Source of the DNA: Verrucomicrobiales bacterium
Lineage (GTDB): Bacteria; Verrucomicrobiota; Verrucomicrobiia; Verrucomicrobiales; DEV007
Length of the DNA stretch: 38,251 nucleotides
NCBI GenBank assembly: GCA_028033615.1
Contig: JAOFDG010000015.1
Span: forward strand, 1 to 38,251
Direction of reading: 5' to 3'
Of this stretch, positions 8,002 through 17,442 are shown piece after piece (positions within the stretch are counted from its first letter, which is position 1; each line of letters starts with the position of its first letter). The position numbers and the translations under genes are program-made. The notes under the pieces were generated by a model, which was given only the letters and a program-made list of their open reading frames with translations, was not told the origin of the DNA and did not search any database.

Positions 8002-10734
8002 TTACTGAAGTTTAAGAATTAGTTTACTGTCAGAGGCGGTCCATATACGTAAAACACTATCCTCTCCACCTGCTGCTATATGAGAACCATCATGACTCGC
8101 TCCAGAGACATGAATAAATGTATCTGAGCCAAGCAAAGGTTTATTGGAAAGCCTAACAGATTTATCTCCACTGCTCGAAAGCAAATTTCCGGTTAAACCC
8201 AAATAATCTATGGACCCTACTGCTTTTGAATGCCCTTTTACCGTTTCTTTTTGAGTCCCCTTTTCATAATCCCAAATTTTCACAACATTGTCTGCCCCTG
8301 CACTTGCAAGCAAAAACCCGTCAGCGCTCCAAGTAACATCAAGCACGTGATTAGTATGACCTTCAAAACTCTTTTGAAGGTCACCTCCATCAACTTTGAA
8401 AACCTTTACAAATCGATCCGTTGCAGAAGTGGCAATGGATTGACCCGATGGACTAAACACCAAACCTGAAATTGTATCACTATGCGAATCCACATTTGAT
8501 GAGACCAATTCACTAGTGCTGACATTCCAAACTTTCAGTTCACCACTTCTAGATGGAACTCCACCGCCGGTAGCTAAAAGTTTTCCATCGGGGCTAAAAC
8601 CTAAGGCATTAACTCGATCAATAATCGTTTTTGGATCATCTATATTTCCTATCATTCGGTCCATAACCCAGACATGCTCATTGTGAAGCCCTTTTAGCCA
8701 TTTATTACCGTTAACTAGGGAAAATTTATTCTCCTTTAAACCGATCAAATTAATTGAATCATCACCAATCTCTATAAAAGCAGAAGGCTTTCCACTTTCA
8801 ACTTCCCATGAATATATTATTCCATCATTTGATCCCGCAAATACTTGAGCTCCATCCTCAGAAAAAATAACACTCCCTAGTTGAGATTTAGATTCATCAA
8901 AAAGCTTGGCAGAAGCTATATGAATTTGAGTTGCATCAGCTAATTTCTTCTCAGCTTGAGCAAGTAATTGCTTTGTATTTTTATCTGCATCATTTGCTCT
9001 ATTAAGAAACCTTTCGGCTATTTCTCTGCTTCTTATAGCTTCTGTACTTTTCCGTTCAGCGTCTTTAAATTCTTTATCTTTTGCATTAGCCGCCTCTGTT
9101 GCTTTTTTTAATTGGTCTTGAGCAGCTTTAAGGTCTTCATCTTTTGCTTCCTCTTTGGTTTTGACATCAGCTTCAGCTTTGGTTTTTGCATCATTTGATG
9201 TTACGAGCTCAATTTTCTTTTTATCTAATTCAGCCTTTGCGTTCTTTTCAGCTTCTTTAGCTTTATCTAAGGCAACGGTATCATCCTTGATCTTTTTCTC
9301 AGATGTAGCGACTTGCTTCTTTCTTTCTTCAAGAACTTTAGCCGACATATTTTTTTTCTGTTCATCTGATTTTGCTTGTCTGTCGAGAATCCATTTATTG
9401 TTACTTTCAAACTTCAACTTTCCATCATTGATATTCCAAACTTTGATTTTTTCATTTCCTTCGACTGCGGCAATCAATTTAAAGTCATCAGTAATAGAAA
9501 TATCATTTATACCAGCTCCATTATTAATTTCTCTTGTTTTACTAATCTTAGTTCCTTCAACTCTCCAAAACTTGATGACGTTATCACTGCCAAATGAAAC
9601 AATTTCATTTCCACCACTGCCATATGCTTTTAATCGACTAACATTTTCGGAATGAGCTTTCATTTCACCGACAACTTTAAAACTATCATCTAAGGATAGA
9701 ATTTTAATCATTCCATCTGCGGTTCCTATGGCTACCAAATTTACATTTTCAATGTATTCAATAATTTGTGCCTGAAACTGTAAATTGGTAGAAACCTTGG
9801 GTTCTTTTTCATTGATATCCAAAAAAGCCAAAAAACCATCTGAACCTATAAAGGAATATGTGTTTTCACTGACAAAGGAAATGGATTTAATTTCCGAAGA
9901 ATGTTTATAAATCAATTGCAGTTGTTTCGTATCAGGACTGTAGAAATAAATTTCACCCTGTTCATTGCCATGAAGACTTTTGTTTGTCTTTTTATCAACA
10001 GCAAAAGAACTTTGATTTGACCCCTTTAATTCAAACTTAAATAATTCCTTAGGCGGTAATTTTTTCCAGAGTTTTACATTTCTAAAACCCGCTGAAGCAA
10101 GAGTACCTTGACTTGAAAAAGCCATACTCCCAACAATATCGATATGAGCAGAGGCTCCAAGCTTTTCAAGACTTGGATCAATAAGACGCCCCAAGTCTTT
10201 GCCACTGGGCAAATGATAAATATTAATATTATTTCCACGACCAGCCGCTGCAAATTGATTGTCTGGCGATATTGCTACAGAATATATGGCATTTACTTTG
10301 TCGCTCATTTTAGCAAAGTTAATTTTCTTATTTTCTGCACTAACTCCATCGTCTATCGCCCCCTGGTCTATCCATAACCTTAACAAACCTAATTCCTCAG
10401 GCGTTAAATTTGGTGCATTCGATTTGTTTTTAGGTGGAGGCATGAACGATTCCTCCTGATGCGCAGCTAATAAGAACACAAGACTTTCATCAGACTTTCC
10501 AGGAACTATGACATCAAATCCATCAGCACCTTCCATCATATAAGAAACACTTTCCAAGTTCAATTTACCTTTAGCCTTTGTCGAATTATGACATGCGATA
10601 CAACTCCTCTTAAAAACTGGCTCAATATCTTTTGCGTAACTAACTTTTCTAGATGAATCAATATCATCTATTGGCAAAGGTTCACCGAGAATAGTAGTAA
10701 CTGAAACCAAATAAATAATCGCGATGTATTTCAT
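8002..10734 (-). CDS. PSCyt1-type heme domain / WD40 propeller protein with coiled-coil insert
   Basis: Exported protein of 910 aa. A signal peptide (1-17) leads to a planctomycete-type cytochrome C domain with the heme motif CIACH at 45-49, continuing to about residue 125 (GLLRLWIDQGA). After this come WD40-like repeats from about 145 to 450, then a long Lys/Glu/Ala-rich coiled coil at about 455-615, then a second WD40 block to the C-terminus with clear units such as ATSATDRFVKVF and SAGADNVVKIWD. The heme motif suggests electron transfer and the propeller suggests scaffolding; neither is proven. It lies 17 bp after the PPC gene and 16 bp before the DUF6807 gene. The adjacent PPC protein also carries a coiled coil, so the two may bind each other. 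Confidence 0.88.
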   Translation of the reverse strand: MKYIAIIYLVSVTTILGEPLPIDDIDSSRKVSYAKDIEPVFKRSCIACHNSTKAKGKLNLESVSYMMEGADGFDVIVPGKSDESLVFLLAAHQEESFMPPPKNKSNAPNLTPEELGLLRLWIDQGAIDDGVSAENKKINFAKMSDKVNAIYSVAISPDNQFAAAGRGNNINIYHLPSGKDLGRLIDPSLEKLGASAHIDIVGSMAFSSQGTLASAGFRNVKLWKKLPPKELFKFELKGSNQSSFAVDKKTNKSLHGNEQGEIYFYSPDTKQLQLIYKHSSEIKSISFVSENTYSFIGSDGFLAFLDINEKEPKVSTNLQFQAQIIEYIENVNLVAIGTADGMIKILSLDDSFKVVGEMKAHSENVSRLKAYGSGGNEIVSFGSDNVIKFWRVEGTKISKTREINNGAGINDISITDDFKLIAAVEGNEKIKVWNINDGKLKFESNNKWILDRQAKSDEQKKNMSAKVLEERKKQVATSEKKIKDDTVALDKAKEAEKNAKAELDKKKIELVTSNDAKTKAEADVKTKEEAKDEDLKAAQDQLKKATEAANAKDKEFKDAERKSTEAIRSREIAERFLNRANDADKNTKQLLAQAEKKLADATQIHIASAKLFDESKSQLGSVIFSEDGAQVFAGSNDGIIYSWEVESGKPSAFIEIGDDSINLIGLKENKFSLVNGNKWLKGLHNEHVWVMDRMIGNIDDPKTIIDRVNALGFSPDGKLLATGGGVPSRSGELKVWNVSTSELVSSNVDSHSDTISGLVFSPSGQSIATSATDRFVKVFKVDGGDLQKSFEGHTNHVLDVTWSADGFLLASAGADNVVKIWDYEKGTQKETVKGHSKAVGSIDYLGLTGNLLSSSGDKSVRLSNKPLLGSDTFIHVSGASHDGSHIAAGGEDSVLRIWTASDSKLILKLQ

Positions 10735-10752
10735 TACCGGTTCTTTTAAATC

Positions 10753-13575
10753 TTAATTTTGAGGATCCTCCTGATCAATTTGATTATTATTTTCATCCTG
10801 CACCTGTTTATTTTCAATAACCTCAAATGAAACTGGAACCTTTTCCGCAAGCTCAATGCCATTAAATTTGATCTTACACGAAAGATCAAAATTTACTGAT
10901 CCAACTAGAGCCTGGTCTTCAATTTCAAATGGAATTTCCACGTTAGACTGATCTTTTGCACACACAGTCTCTGTCACTTTAATTCCCTTTAAACCCTCTG
11001 GAAATATTGGACTAAAACTAACTGCATCTGCAAAACCAAATAACCTTTGGACTTTCAGTTGAATCTTTCCTTTAGAACCTTTTTCAGTATTATCGGCTGA
11101 TGAAAATTCTAATTTTATTGGCGTCGAATTAATTTTGACTTTAACTGGCTTGGAATAAGAAACGAATTGAATATCCTTAGGTTTTGATCTTTCTGATGCC
11201 TTCTTTACATCCTCTGCACTTTTGTTATTCAGAGCCTCTGATTCCTTTAATTTGGAATTCGCCTCTTTAAGCATATCCTCAGATAATTTTAGAGATTCGG
11301 CGGCTTGCTCTATAATCTTGTTCTTTTGCTCCTCTGTTTCTTGAGAAGAAGCTTTGGATTGTTCCAAAATTTTCTTAGCCTCTTCAACCGCCTTTTTCAA
11401 CGGCTCAATTGATTTACGATTCGCCTCAAGAGCCTCTTTATTTTTTTTTGCTATCTCTTCAGCCTCGTTCAGTAAATGCAAATCCCTCCTATATCCTAAC
11501 TTTGTGGTCGCTTTAATTACAAATTGATGAATTCCCTCATTATATTTGTTGTTATCCTTATTATTTAATAATGGAATCACTAATTTATGTGCATCTTTAG
11601 TTTTTCCTTTATCAACTTGAATTTGTGGAGCCTTACCCATGCCAGGGAAATCTATTGGAAGAATTGTAACCTTATCCTTAATCTCTCCAGTAGATTCAAA
11701 TTTGACAGGAATTTCTAATGTCGCTCCAAGAGAACTTTCCCAGACTTTATCTTCAACGGGAATAACAGAGAGAGGAATCTTTTCTTTGATAGATGCAATC
11801 GTCATTACCGAACTGGTTCTTGAAACGACCCTCTCTTTATCAGCATCATTAACTGACCAATTAACTGCAACTGATTCGGCGTTTTTTGTAATTTTCTCAC
11901 CGTTGATTTCTGAATTTCCAATAACTTCAACATTCCCTACCCATTCAGAACTATGTTTCTTATTGTGAAAACTTAATGTGCAGCTGTTTTTGCCTTTAGA
12001 GATTGAAGCAGGTCTAACTTCAAAGAAATCAGGCAGTCCTTTTATACTAACGTCAATTTGACCATCATACCCATCTTTTCGAAGAGCAAATATTTCCAAT
12101 CTCCCTACTTGACCACTGCGCACAGCAAGTCCCCCTTTGATAATTTTCTTCCCTTTGTTGTTGTCCCCATCAGGTATTGGTACTGAGACAAACAATTCGT
12201 AATCAGGTTTGGGATTTCGAACAATCAGCCTAAATGGGAGATTAGTGGAAAAATTATCTTTTATAGATACTCGAGCAACGAAATCTGAGTCTGCCTTAAA
12301 TTTGAGGCTAGGATCCCTATGATTAGTGGGATATCTTCTTCCGCCAATATTTGAAGCTTGGTCATCTGCTTTACCCAAACTGGTAATAGTTTCTTTTCCC
12401 TCATTATCTGTTATGACCTTGTCAACTGATAGAATGGGATCGGTTGGGCTGTACAATCTATTAGAAACAACCTCAACAACATAATCATTGCCGGTTTTTA
12501 CATCAAAAGAAAACCAAGATTTTTTACCAGGATAAAATCTTCCACTCACTTCTCCTGGTGGATTGATCTTTTGCGCATCATTTGGAGTAGCGTTTGCCCC
12601 GTTTTCAATAAAATGTGAATAGTTTGAAAATGGAATAAATACCGAGTTGGATAATTCGAGACCTTCGCCAATTGAAAAGTTAAAACCTTTCATGCCAGCA
12701 TTAATTGGCTTAGTGGGGCCGAATCTTTGCCTTTCCATAACATCAGGAACATCAACATCCTTTTCAATCATTTCTAAGCCATCATCGCCAGAAGGGACTC
12801 CTCCAGGTAAATTTCTGCCAAATATTTGAAACTTTTGTTTTTCCCCTACGCGCACACTAGAGGGAAATACAAAATCTATTTGAGCTGCTTTACGAATCCT
12901 TACCCTGTACCAATAATCGTCGCCTCCGCGTGTGAGGAAATCTGATACTCGTAATATATATTCACCGGATTTCTGTGCCTTGAAATCAATCAAGGGGTCC
13001 CCTCCAATCGCTTCTCTGGACCTTCCGACCTCATTACCATTAGGGTCCTCAACCACTATTAAAGCATCCATTCGTGAGTTAATTCTCTCCGCAAAGCAAT
13101 CAACAAAAACTCTTTCATTTTCATTCAAAGAAAACTTAAAGAAATGCGCATTACCCTTTTGAATAAGACCGTTCAAAAACATAGAATGGTCGATAGGCAT
13201 TGCTTTATCTTTTGTAACAGCTTCATTTTGAACTGTAAGCTCCTCTAAATTAGAGACTAAAAAGCTTAAGGATGAAGTTGTCCCACTTTTACCACCATGC
13301 CTGAAGTCATAGATTCCTGGAGAAACTTCCTCATCAACAGAAACTTTAAACTTATTGCCCCCCAATGACTCACTCTTTATCCTTGAGTCCTCAAAAAAAA
13401 GTTTTCCAGATGGATCCAAATCTGAACCTTTGATAACAACCTCTATAGAGCTTCCTGCTTTGGAACCTAGAGGAAAAATAGAATCAATTCGAGGAACTGG
13501 AAGTTGAGCTTGCGAGCAAATAGAGAAAATGGCAAATAGGCATACAATCGCCCATAGAGAGGTTAATTCTTTCAT
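10753..13575 (-). CDS. Secreted PPC-domain / TIG-like protein with coiled coil
   Basis: Protein of 940 aa with a signal peptide (1-23, ending SQA). A TIG/IPT-like beta-sandwich follows at about 26-110 (PRIDSIFPLGSKAGSS). Next is a bacterial pre-peptidase C-terminal (PPC) domain at about 140-225 and a second PPC-like region around 340-440. Further beta-sandwich regions run to about 690. A charged coiled coil covers about 700-795, and another beta domain and a Gln/Asp/Asn-rich tail end the protein. No catalytic motif is visible. Such proteins commonly accompany DUF1549/DUF1501 genes in PVC bacteria and are probably structural or carbohydrate-binding partners (inference). It is 15 bp after the DUF1549 gene and 17 bp before the WD40 gene. 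Confidence 0.82.
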   Translation of the reverse strand: MKELTSLWAIVCLFAIFSICSQAQLPVPRIDSIFPLGSKAGSSIEVVIKGSDLDPSGKLFFEDSRIKSESLGGNKFKVSVDEEVSPGIYDFRHGGKSGTTSSLSFLVSNLEELTVQNEAVTKDKAMPIDHSMFLNGLIQKGNAHFFKFSLNENERVFVDCFAERINSRMDALIVVEDPNGNEVGRSREAIGGDPLIDFKAQKSGEYILRVSDFLTRGGDDYWYRVRIRKAAQIDFVFPSSVRVGEKQKFQIFGRNLPGGVPSGDDGLEMIEKDVDVPDVMERQRFGPTKPINAGMKGFNFSIGEGLELSNSVFIPFSNYSHFIENGANATPNDAQKINPPGEVSGRFYPGKKSWFSFDVKTGNDYVVEVVSNRLYSPTDPILSVDKVITDNEGKETITSLGKADDQASNIGGRRYPTNHRDPSLKFKADSDFVARVSIKDNFSTNLPFRLIVRNPKPDYELFVSVPIPDGDNNKGKKIIKGGLAVRSGQVGRLEIFALRKDGYDGQIDVSIKGLPDFFEVRPASISKGKNSCTLSFHNKKHSSEWVGNVEVIGNSEINGEKITKNAESVAVNWSVNDADKERVVSRTSSVMTIASIKEKIPLSVIPVEDKVWESSLGATLEIPVKFESTGEIKDKVTILPIDFPGMGKAPQIQVDKGKTKDAHKLVIPLLNNKDNNKYNEGIHQFVIKATTKLGYRRDLHLLNEAEEIAKKNKEALEANRKSIEPLKKAVEEAKKILEQSKASSQETEEQKNKIIEQAAESLKLSEDMLKEANSKLKESEALNNKSAEDVKKASERSKPKDIQFVSYSKPVKVKINSTPIKLEFSSADNTEKGSKGKIQLKVQRLFGFADAVSFSPIFPEGLKGIKVTETVCAKDQSNVEIPFEIEDQALVGSVNFDLSCKIKFNGIELAEKVPVSFEVIENKQVQDENNNQIDQEDPQN

Positions 13576-13590
13576 AAAATAAAACTCTCC

Positions 13591-16059
13591 TTAATGGTTA
13601 AAAAGGAATTCTTTAGTATTTAGTAGAGCCCACACAAGATCCTCATAAGCCATTTTCGTACTGTCCTCTTTTTTCTTGGCATCATTCTCAATCTGCTCGG
13701 TCTTCTTCTTAATGTAACCAATAGCTGTTTTCATTTCGTCATCTTTTGGATTACGTGAGAAAGCCAACTTATATAACTCGGTAATCTTATCTTCATTAAC
13801 TCGCTCTTTTTGGGAAGTGAGCTTTTGCGCATTACCACCCGTTCCTGACAACTTATCTTGAATGTTTTTTGAATTTAACAAATGAAGTGTTTGGGCAAGG
13901 CTTGCCCCTTGAGCTCTTTCGCATTCACAAGCGCTATCCATTTCTGGACGGCCAAAAACGGTCAAAAAATAGGAACTAGAATTATAGCTATCATCAGGTA
14001 ACGCTACAGCCCTAGTTCCAGGCAATTGACCGGCAAAACTGGTGGGCGAACCGGTCATCCGGTCAATTGAATCAAGTAAAACTTCAGCCGGAAGTCTCTT
14101 AGGATAGTAACGAGAATAATTTTGTCTGTCTCCAGCATTATGCTCATTAGGTATTGCGCTTAACTGATAAGTAGTCGAATTACATATTGTACGGATTAGA
14201 TCCTTAATATCGTAACCAGTACTGATAAATTGATTTGATAAAGTTTGAAGCAACTCAGGGTTAGTCGGTGGATTAGTAACTCTCATATCATCTTCTGGCT
14301 CAACTATCGCTCTGTTAAAGAAGTGCTTCCAATACCTATTGACTAACATAGGTGCAAAAAATGGATTTTTCTCATCTGTTATCCATGAAGCTAAATCGTC
14401 GCGAGGATCGTCTTCAGCCAAGATATCTAATTCATCTCCACCTAGAAGTGTTGGCTTAACATTTTGTCCAGTCTTGGGATTTTTTGCAGTTGCTAGACCG
14501 ACATTGTGAAACACTGCTTCTTCGCCAGGCATATCAGTTTTCTTTTTACCGATTCTGGAGAAGAAGGCCGAGAATCCATAATAGTCTTGCTGACTCCATT
14601 TCTCATAAGGGTGATGATGGCATTCTGCACATTGCAATCTAACCCCAAGGAGAACTTGAGCGGTATCCTGAAGCCTTTCTTTCTGATCAGTAACATTTCT
14701 AAACCAAGCTGTTGCAGGATTATGGGAAATTTCACCTCTTGCTGTCACTAGTTCAGCTACAAACTGATTATATGGTTTGTTAATATGAAAGCTTTGCCTA
14801 ATCCATTCATGAAAGGCTTGAGTCCCTCTTGTATAGGTGTCAGCCTTTCGCTTGTTTCGCAAAATGGAAGACCATTTATTTGCAAAAAACTCAGCGTAAT
14901 CAGTTGTGGACAACAAAGAATCTATCCATTCAGATCTCTTGTTTGGATTGTCACTGTTTAAATATTTATCTGTCTCCTCTAAGGTCGGCAATCTACCTGC
15001 TATATCAAGAGAAGTTCTTCTAAGAAAGGTTGAATCATCACATATTTCAGAAGTTGGAAGCCCTAGAGTTTTAAGTTTTGAAAAAACTTTTTCGTCAATA
15101 ATATTTTTAGCAATCGGGAAGGATTCTATCGGAATGCCAAGTGGAATTGTTGCTTGAAAAACAGACACCTGTTCTTGATATCTAATCATAACCGCCATGT
15201 CACCAGTTTCACCGACAGACATGGTCACTAGTCCATTTTGATCAACCTCACCCATTTCTTTTTGATTGGACTCATAGGTAGCAATACCAGTAATGTCTCT
15301 AACCGAACCATCACTATAATACGCAGTGACAGCTAGTTGTTGTTTTCCTCCAGGATCAACTATCCTTGAATCAGGAAAAACTGATATTTTCTGTAAAGTC
15401 GGATCATCAGGACTACCGTACGGCATCCCTTGTTCCATCCATCTGACAATCGCCTTATAATCCCAAGAGTCATGTTCAAAACGAGCACCTCCTCCATGAG
15501 GAAGATCTCCTGCACCTTTCCTTAATAACAAACTGTGTTTTGGTGCAGCTGGAAACAGTCTTCTACCTCTTGACTCTTTAACCAGATATTCAAAGTCTTC
15601 TGTAGGTTCAAAACCAAGAAGTGACAGTTTAAATCCATTTTGCCCTTCGGACTTTCCATGACAACCTCCACCATTACATCCATGCTTAGTAAAGAGAGGC
15701 ACGATTTCGTTAGGGAAATTAATTGGTTGGGGGGTTTCAAACCTTTCAACGACTAGATCCAGTTTACCTGCGAGGCCTTTATCATTAGTTACCGTGATAG
15801 TCACATCGCCATTACCAAGAGGTATCACCTTACCTGAATCTGAAATGGAAATGAGATTATCAGGAGATGAACTATAAACAACTTTTCTGGTCATATCTTG
15901 AAGATCAAAATTGTTAACTATAAGTTGTAAGTTCGCGTCAGGTCCTAAAAGTTTGGCCTTTTTACCCTCAGAGGAAACAGCGTATATACTTAATTCATTA
16001 GCAGCGAGATAGGATGTAGTTAGCAACATCCACATCAATATTTGAATTCCATATTTCAT
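13591..16059 (-). CDS. DUF1549/DUF1553 cytochrome-like protein with N-terminal Ig-like (BIG2) domain
   Basis: Exported protein of 822 aa. A signal peptide (1-20) is followed by an Ig-like BIG2 domain (about 25-105). A heme-like CNGGGCH motif (CX4CH, 128-134) comes next, and a second BIG2-like region lies near 225-305. DUF1549 then covers about 310-510 and includes a second motif, CAECH (477-481), within LGVRLQCAECHHHPYEKW. DUF1553 follows at about 560-820 with FNRAIVEPEDDMR and the typical LLNSKNIQ. The family is confined mainly to Planctomycetes and Verrucomicrobia and its reaction is unknown; two CXnCH motifs suggest a multiheme redox protein. The gene lies 14 bp downstream of the broken DUF1501 copy, consistent with the usual DUF1549-DUF1501 pairing. 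Confidence 0.92.
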   Translation of the reverse strand: MKYGIQILMWMLLTTSYLAANELSIYAVSSEGKKAKLLGPDANLQLIVNNFDLQDMTRKVVYSSSPDNLISISDSGKVIPLGNGDVTITVTNDKGLAGKLDLVVERFETPQPINFPNEIVPLFTKHGCNGGGCHGKSEGQNGFKLSLLGFEPTEDFEYLVKESRGRRLFPAAPKHSLLLRKGAGDLPHGGGARFEHDSWDYKAIVRWMEQGMPYGSPDDPTLQKISVFPDSRIVDPGGKQQLAVTAYYSDGSVRDITGIATYESNQKEMGEVDQNGLVTMSVGETGDMAVMIRYQEQVSVFQATIPLGIPIESFPIAKNIIDEKVFSKLKTLGLPTSEICDDSTFLRRTSLDIAGRLPTLEETDKYLNSDNPNKRSEWIDSLLSTTDYAEFFANKWSSILRNKRKADTYTRGTQAFHEWIRQSFHINKPYNQFVAELVTARGEISHNPATAWFRNVTDQKERLQDTAQVLLGVRLQCAECHHHPYEKWSQQDYYGFSAFFSRIGKKKTDMPGEEAVFHNVGLATAKNPKTGQNVKPTLLGGDELDILAEDDPRDDLASWITDEKNPFFAPMLVNRYWKHFFNRAIVEPEDDMRVTNPPTNPELLQTLSNQFISTGYDIKDLIRTICNSTTYQLSAIPNEHNAGDRQNYSRYYPKRLPAEVLLDSIDRMTGSPTSFAGQLPGTRAVALPDDSYNSSSYFLTVFGRPEMDSACECERAQGASLAQTLHLLNSKNIQDKLSGTGGNAQKLTSQKERVNEDKITELYKLAFSRNPKDDEMKTAIGYIKKKTEQIENDAKKKEDSTKMAYEDLVWALLNTKEFLFNH

Positions 16060-16357
16060 ATTAATCTTATCTTTTAAACTAATTCATTAATTGGGCTATG
16101 CCCTTCAACCAGATAACGAGGCCTCCCTCCGAGGTCCATAATCGTTGTCTGGGATGCATCAATTCCCAAATTATTATACATTGTAGCAAATATTTCACCG
16201 AAGTGAACAGGTCTTTCTTCTGCTTCTCCGCCCAATCGATCAGTGGAGCCTATGGCACCACCAACCTGCATTCCACCACCCGAAAGAAGTGCACAGGAAA
16301 CTTTTGGCCAATGGTCCCTACCAGCATTTTTATTTATTTTTGGACTCCTCCCAAATT

Positions 16358-16364
16358 CCCCCCC
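16358..16364. repeat. Seven-base poly-C/G tract at the frameshift
   Basis: Seven C's on the plus strand (G's in the coding strand of the DUF1501 gene). The intact reading needs six. This is the point where the DUF1501 frame breaks. Confidence 0.9.
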
Positions 16365-17321
16365 AAGCTACAACCGTAACATCATCAAGCATGCCCCTTT
16401 CCTCCAGGTCTGTTATTAATGCGTGATAAGCCTGATCAAAATCAGGCAGATTTTCTTTTGCCCTCTTAAAATTAGCGCCATGCCAATCCCAAAAACTATA
16501 ACTTAACGTAACAACCCTAGCACCGGCTTCCACTAATCGTCTAGCAGCTAAAAATTGCCTATTTACTCTCGGCGCTGCATCACCTTGAACCTTATCTGTT
16601 CCTGTACCGTACCTATCCAAGGTTTTTTGACTCTCTGAATCTACATTAAGAGCGTCAGCCAATTTGCTAGAAGTCAAAATATCAAAAGCCTGCTGATTAA
16701 GTCCGTCCATTCCCTTTAGACCTCCAGAAGAATCAACGTCTCGACGCAATCTATCAAAACTACTAAGTAAAGTTCGTCTGTCATTCAATCTATCTAAAGT
16801 AAGTCCATTTAGAGACATATCAGACAAACTATTCCCGTTAGGCTTGAAAGGATTTGCCGAAACCCCAAGAAAACTCGAATTACCAAAATTATAAGGCCTA
16901 TGTTTCATCTTGGGTGAAAGATTTACATAACCAGGAACACCACTCTCATTTCCTGATCGATGGTCTAAGTCACTAACAACTGATCCTATTTCGGGCCATC
17001 CGCCAGATGGAGCGTTATCATTATGCCTGCCAGTTAAACACTGATAACTATAATGTCGATCTTTAGCACCAACAACACTTCTAATAAAAACGCATTTGTC
17101 AGCAATACTCGCAATTTTAGGAAGATGCTCGCAAATATTTACACCCGGAACATTAGTTTTAATGGGTTTAAATTCCCCTCTTATCTCTGATGGAGCTTCA
17201 GTTTTAATTTCGTACATATCCTGATGAGGGGGGCCACCGGGCATATAAATCATTATTAATGATTTATTTGAACTCCCAATATTATTTTGGCGCTCAGCTA
17301 AAAGTAAATCAGGTAATGCAA

Positions 17322-17329
17322 CCCCCCCC
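17322..17329. repeat. Eight-base poly-C/G tract in the Tat leader of the broken DUF1501 gene
   Basis: Eight C's on the plus strand encode Met-Gly-Gly-Val (residues 30-33) in the hydrophobic part of the twin-arginine leader. The frame is intact here. It is a second slippage-prone tract in the same gene, in otherwise A+T-rich DNA. Confidence 0.9.
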
Positions 17330-17442
17330 ATAGCGAGACCACCAACACTCAAAAAATTTCTTCTCGTCATTCCATCGCAGAATGGATTTGATTGACGTTC
17401 TCCTAAGACAGTAAGCATTTAAAAACTTATTTTGAAATAACC

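Larger units (their letters stand above)
16074..17418 (-). pseudogene. DUF1501 protein, tandem copy with +1 frameshift in a G tract
   Basis: DUF1501 (sulfatase-fold-like, Tat-exported) gene interrupted near its 3' end. Reading from 17418 gives 362 aa starting with a twin-arginine leader (TRRNFLS, 18-24) and stopping at 16330. The rest of the family sequence resumes in another frame and ends at 16074 with GRPRYLVEG. The total span of 1345 bases is 3x448+1, so one extra base explains everything. Removing one G from the seven-G run (C's at 16358-16364) restores [12 protein letters not shown] and GRDHWPKVS, matching the intact neighbour. The repaired product would be 447 aa. The cause may be a sequencing or assembly slip, a real recent mutation or slippage-based variation. 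A second run of eight G's is at 17322-17329. Confidence 0.88.

Noticed and set aside
9155-9655. 166-codon open frame on the plus strand
   Set aside because: It is the antisense of the coiled-coil part of the WD40-heme gene; Ser/Phe-rich composition with no recognisable family indicates a shadow frame.
14493-14735. 80-codon minus-strand frame within the DUF1549 gene
   Set aside because: Out-of-frame shadow within an unbroken DUF1549/DUF1553 coding sequence.
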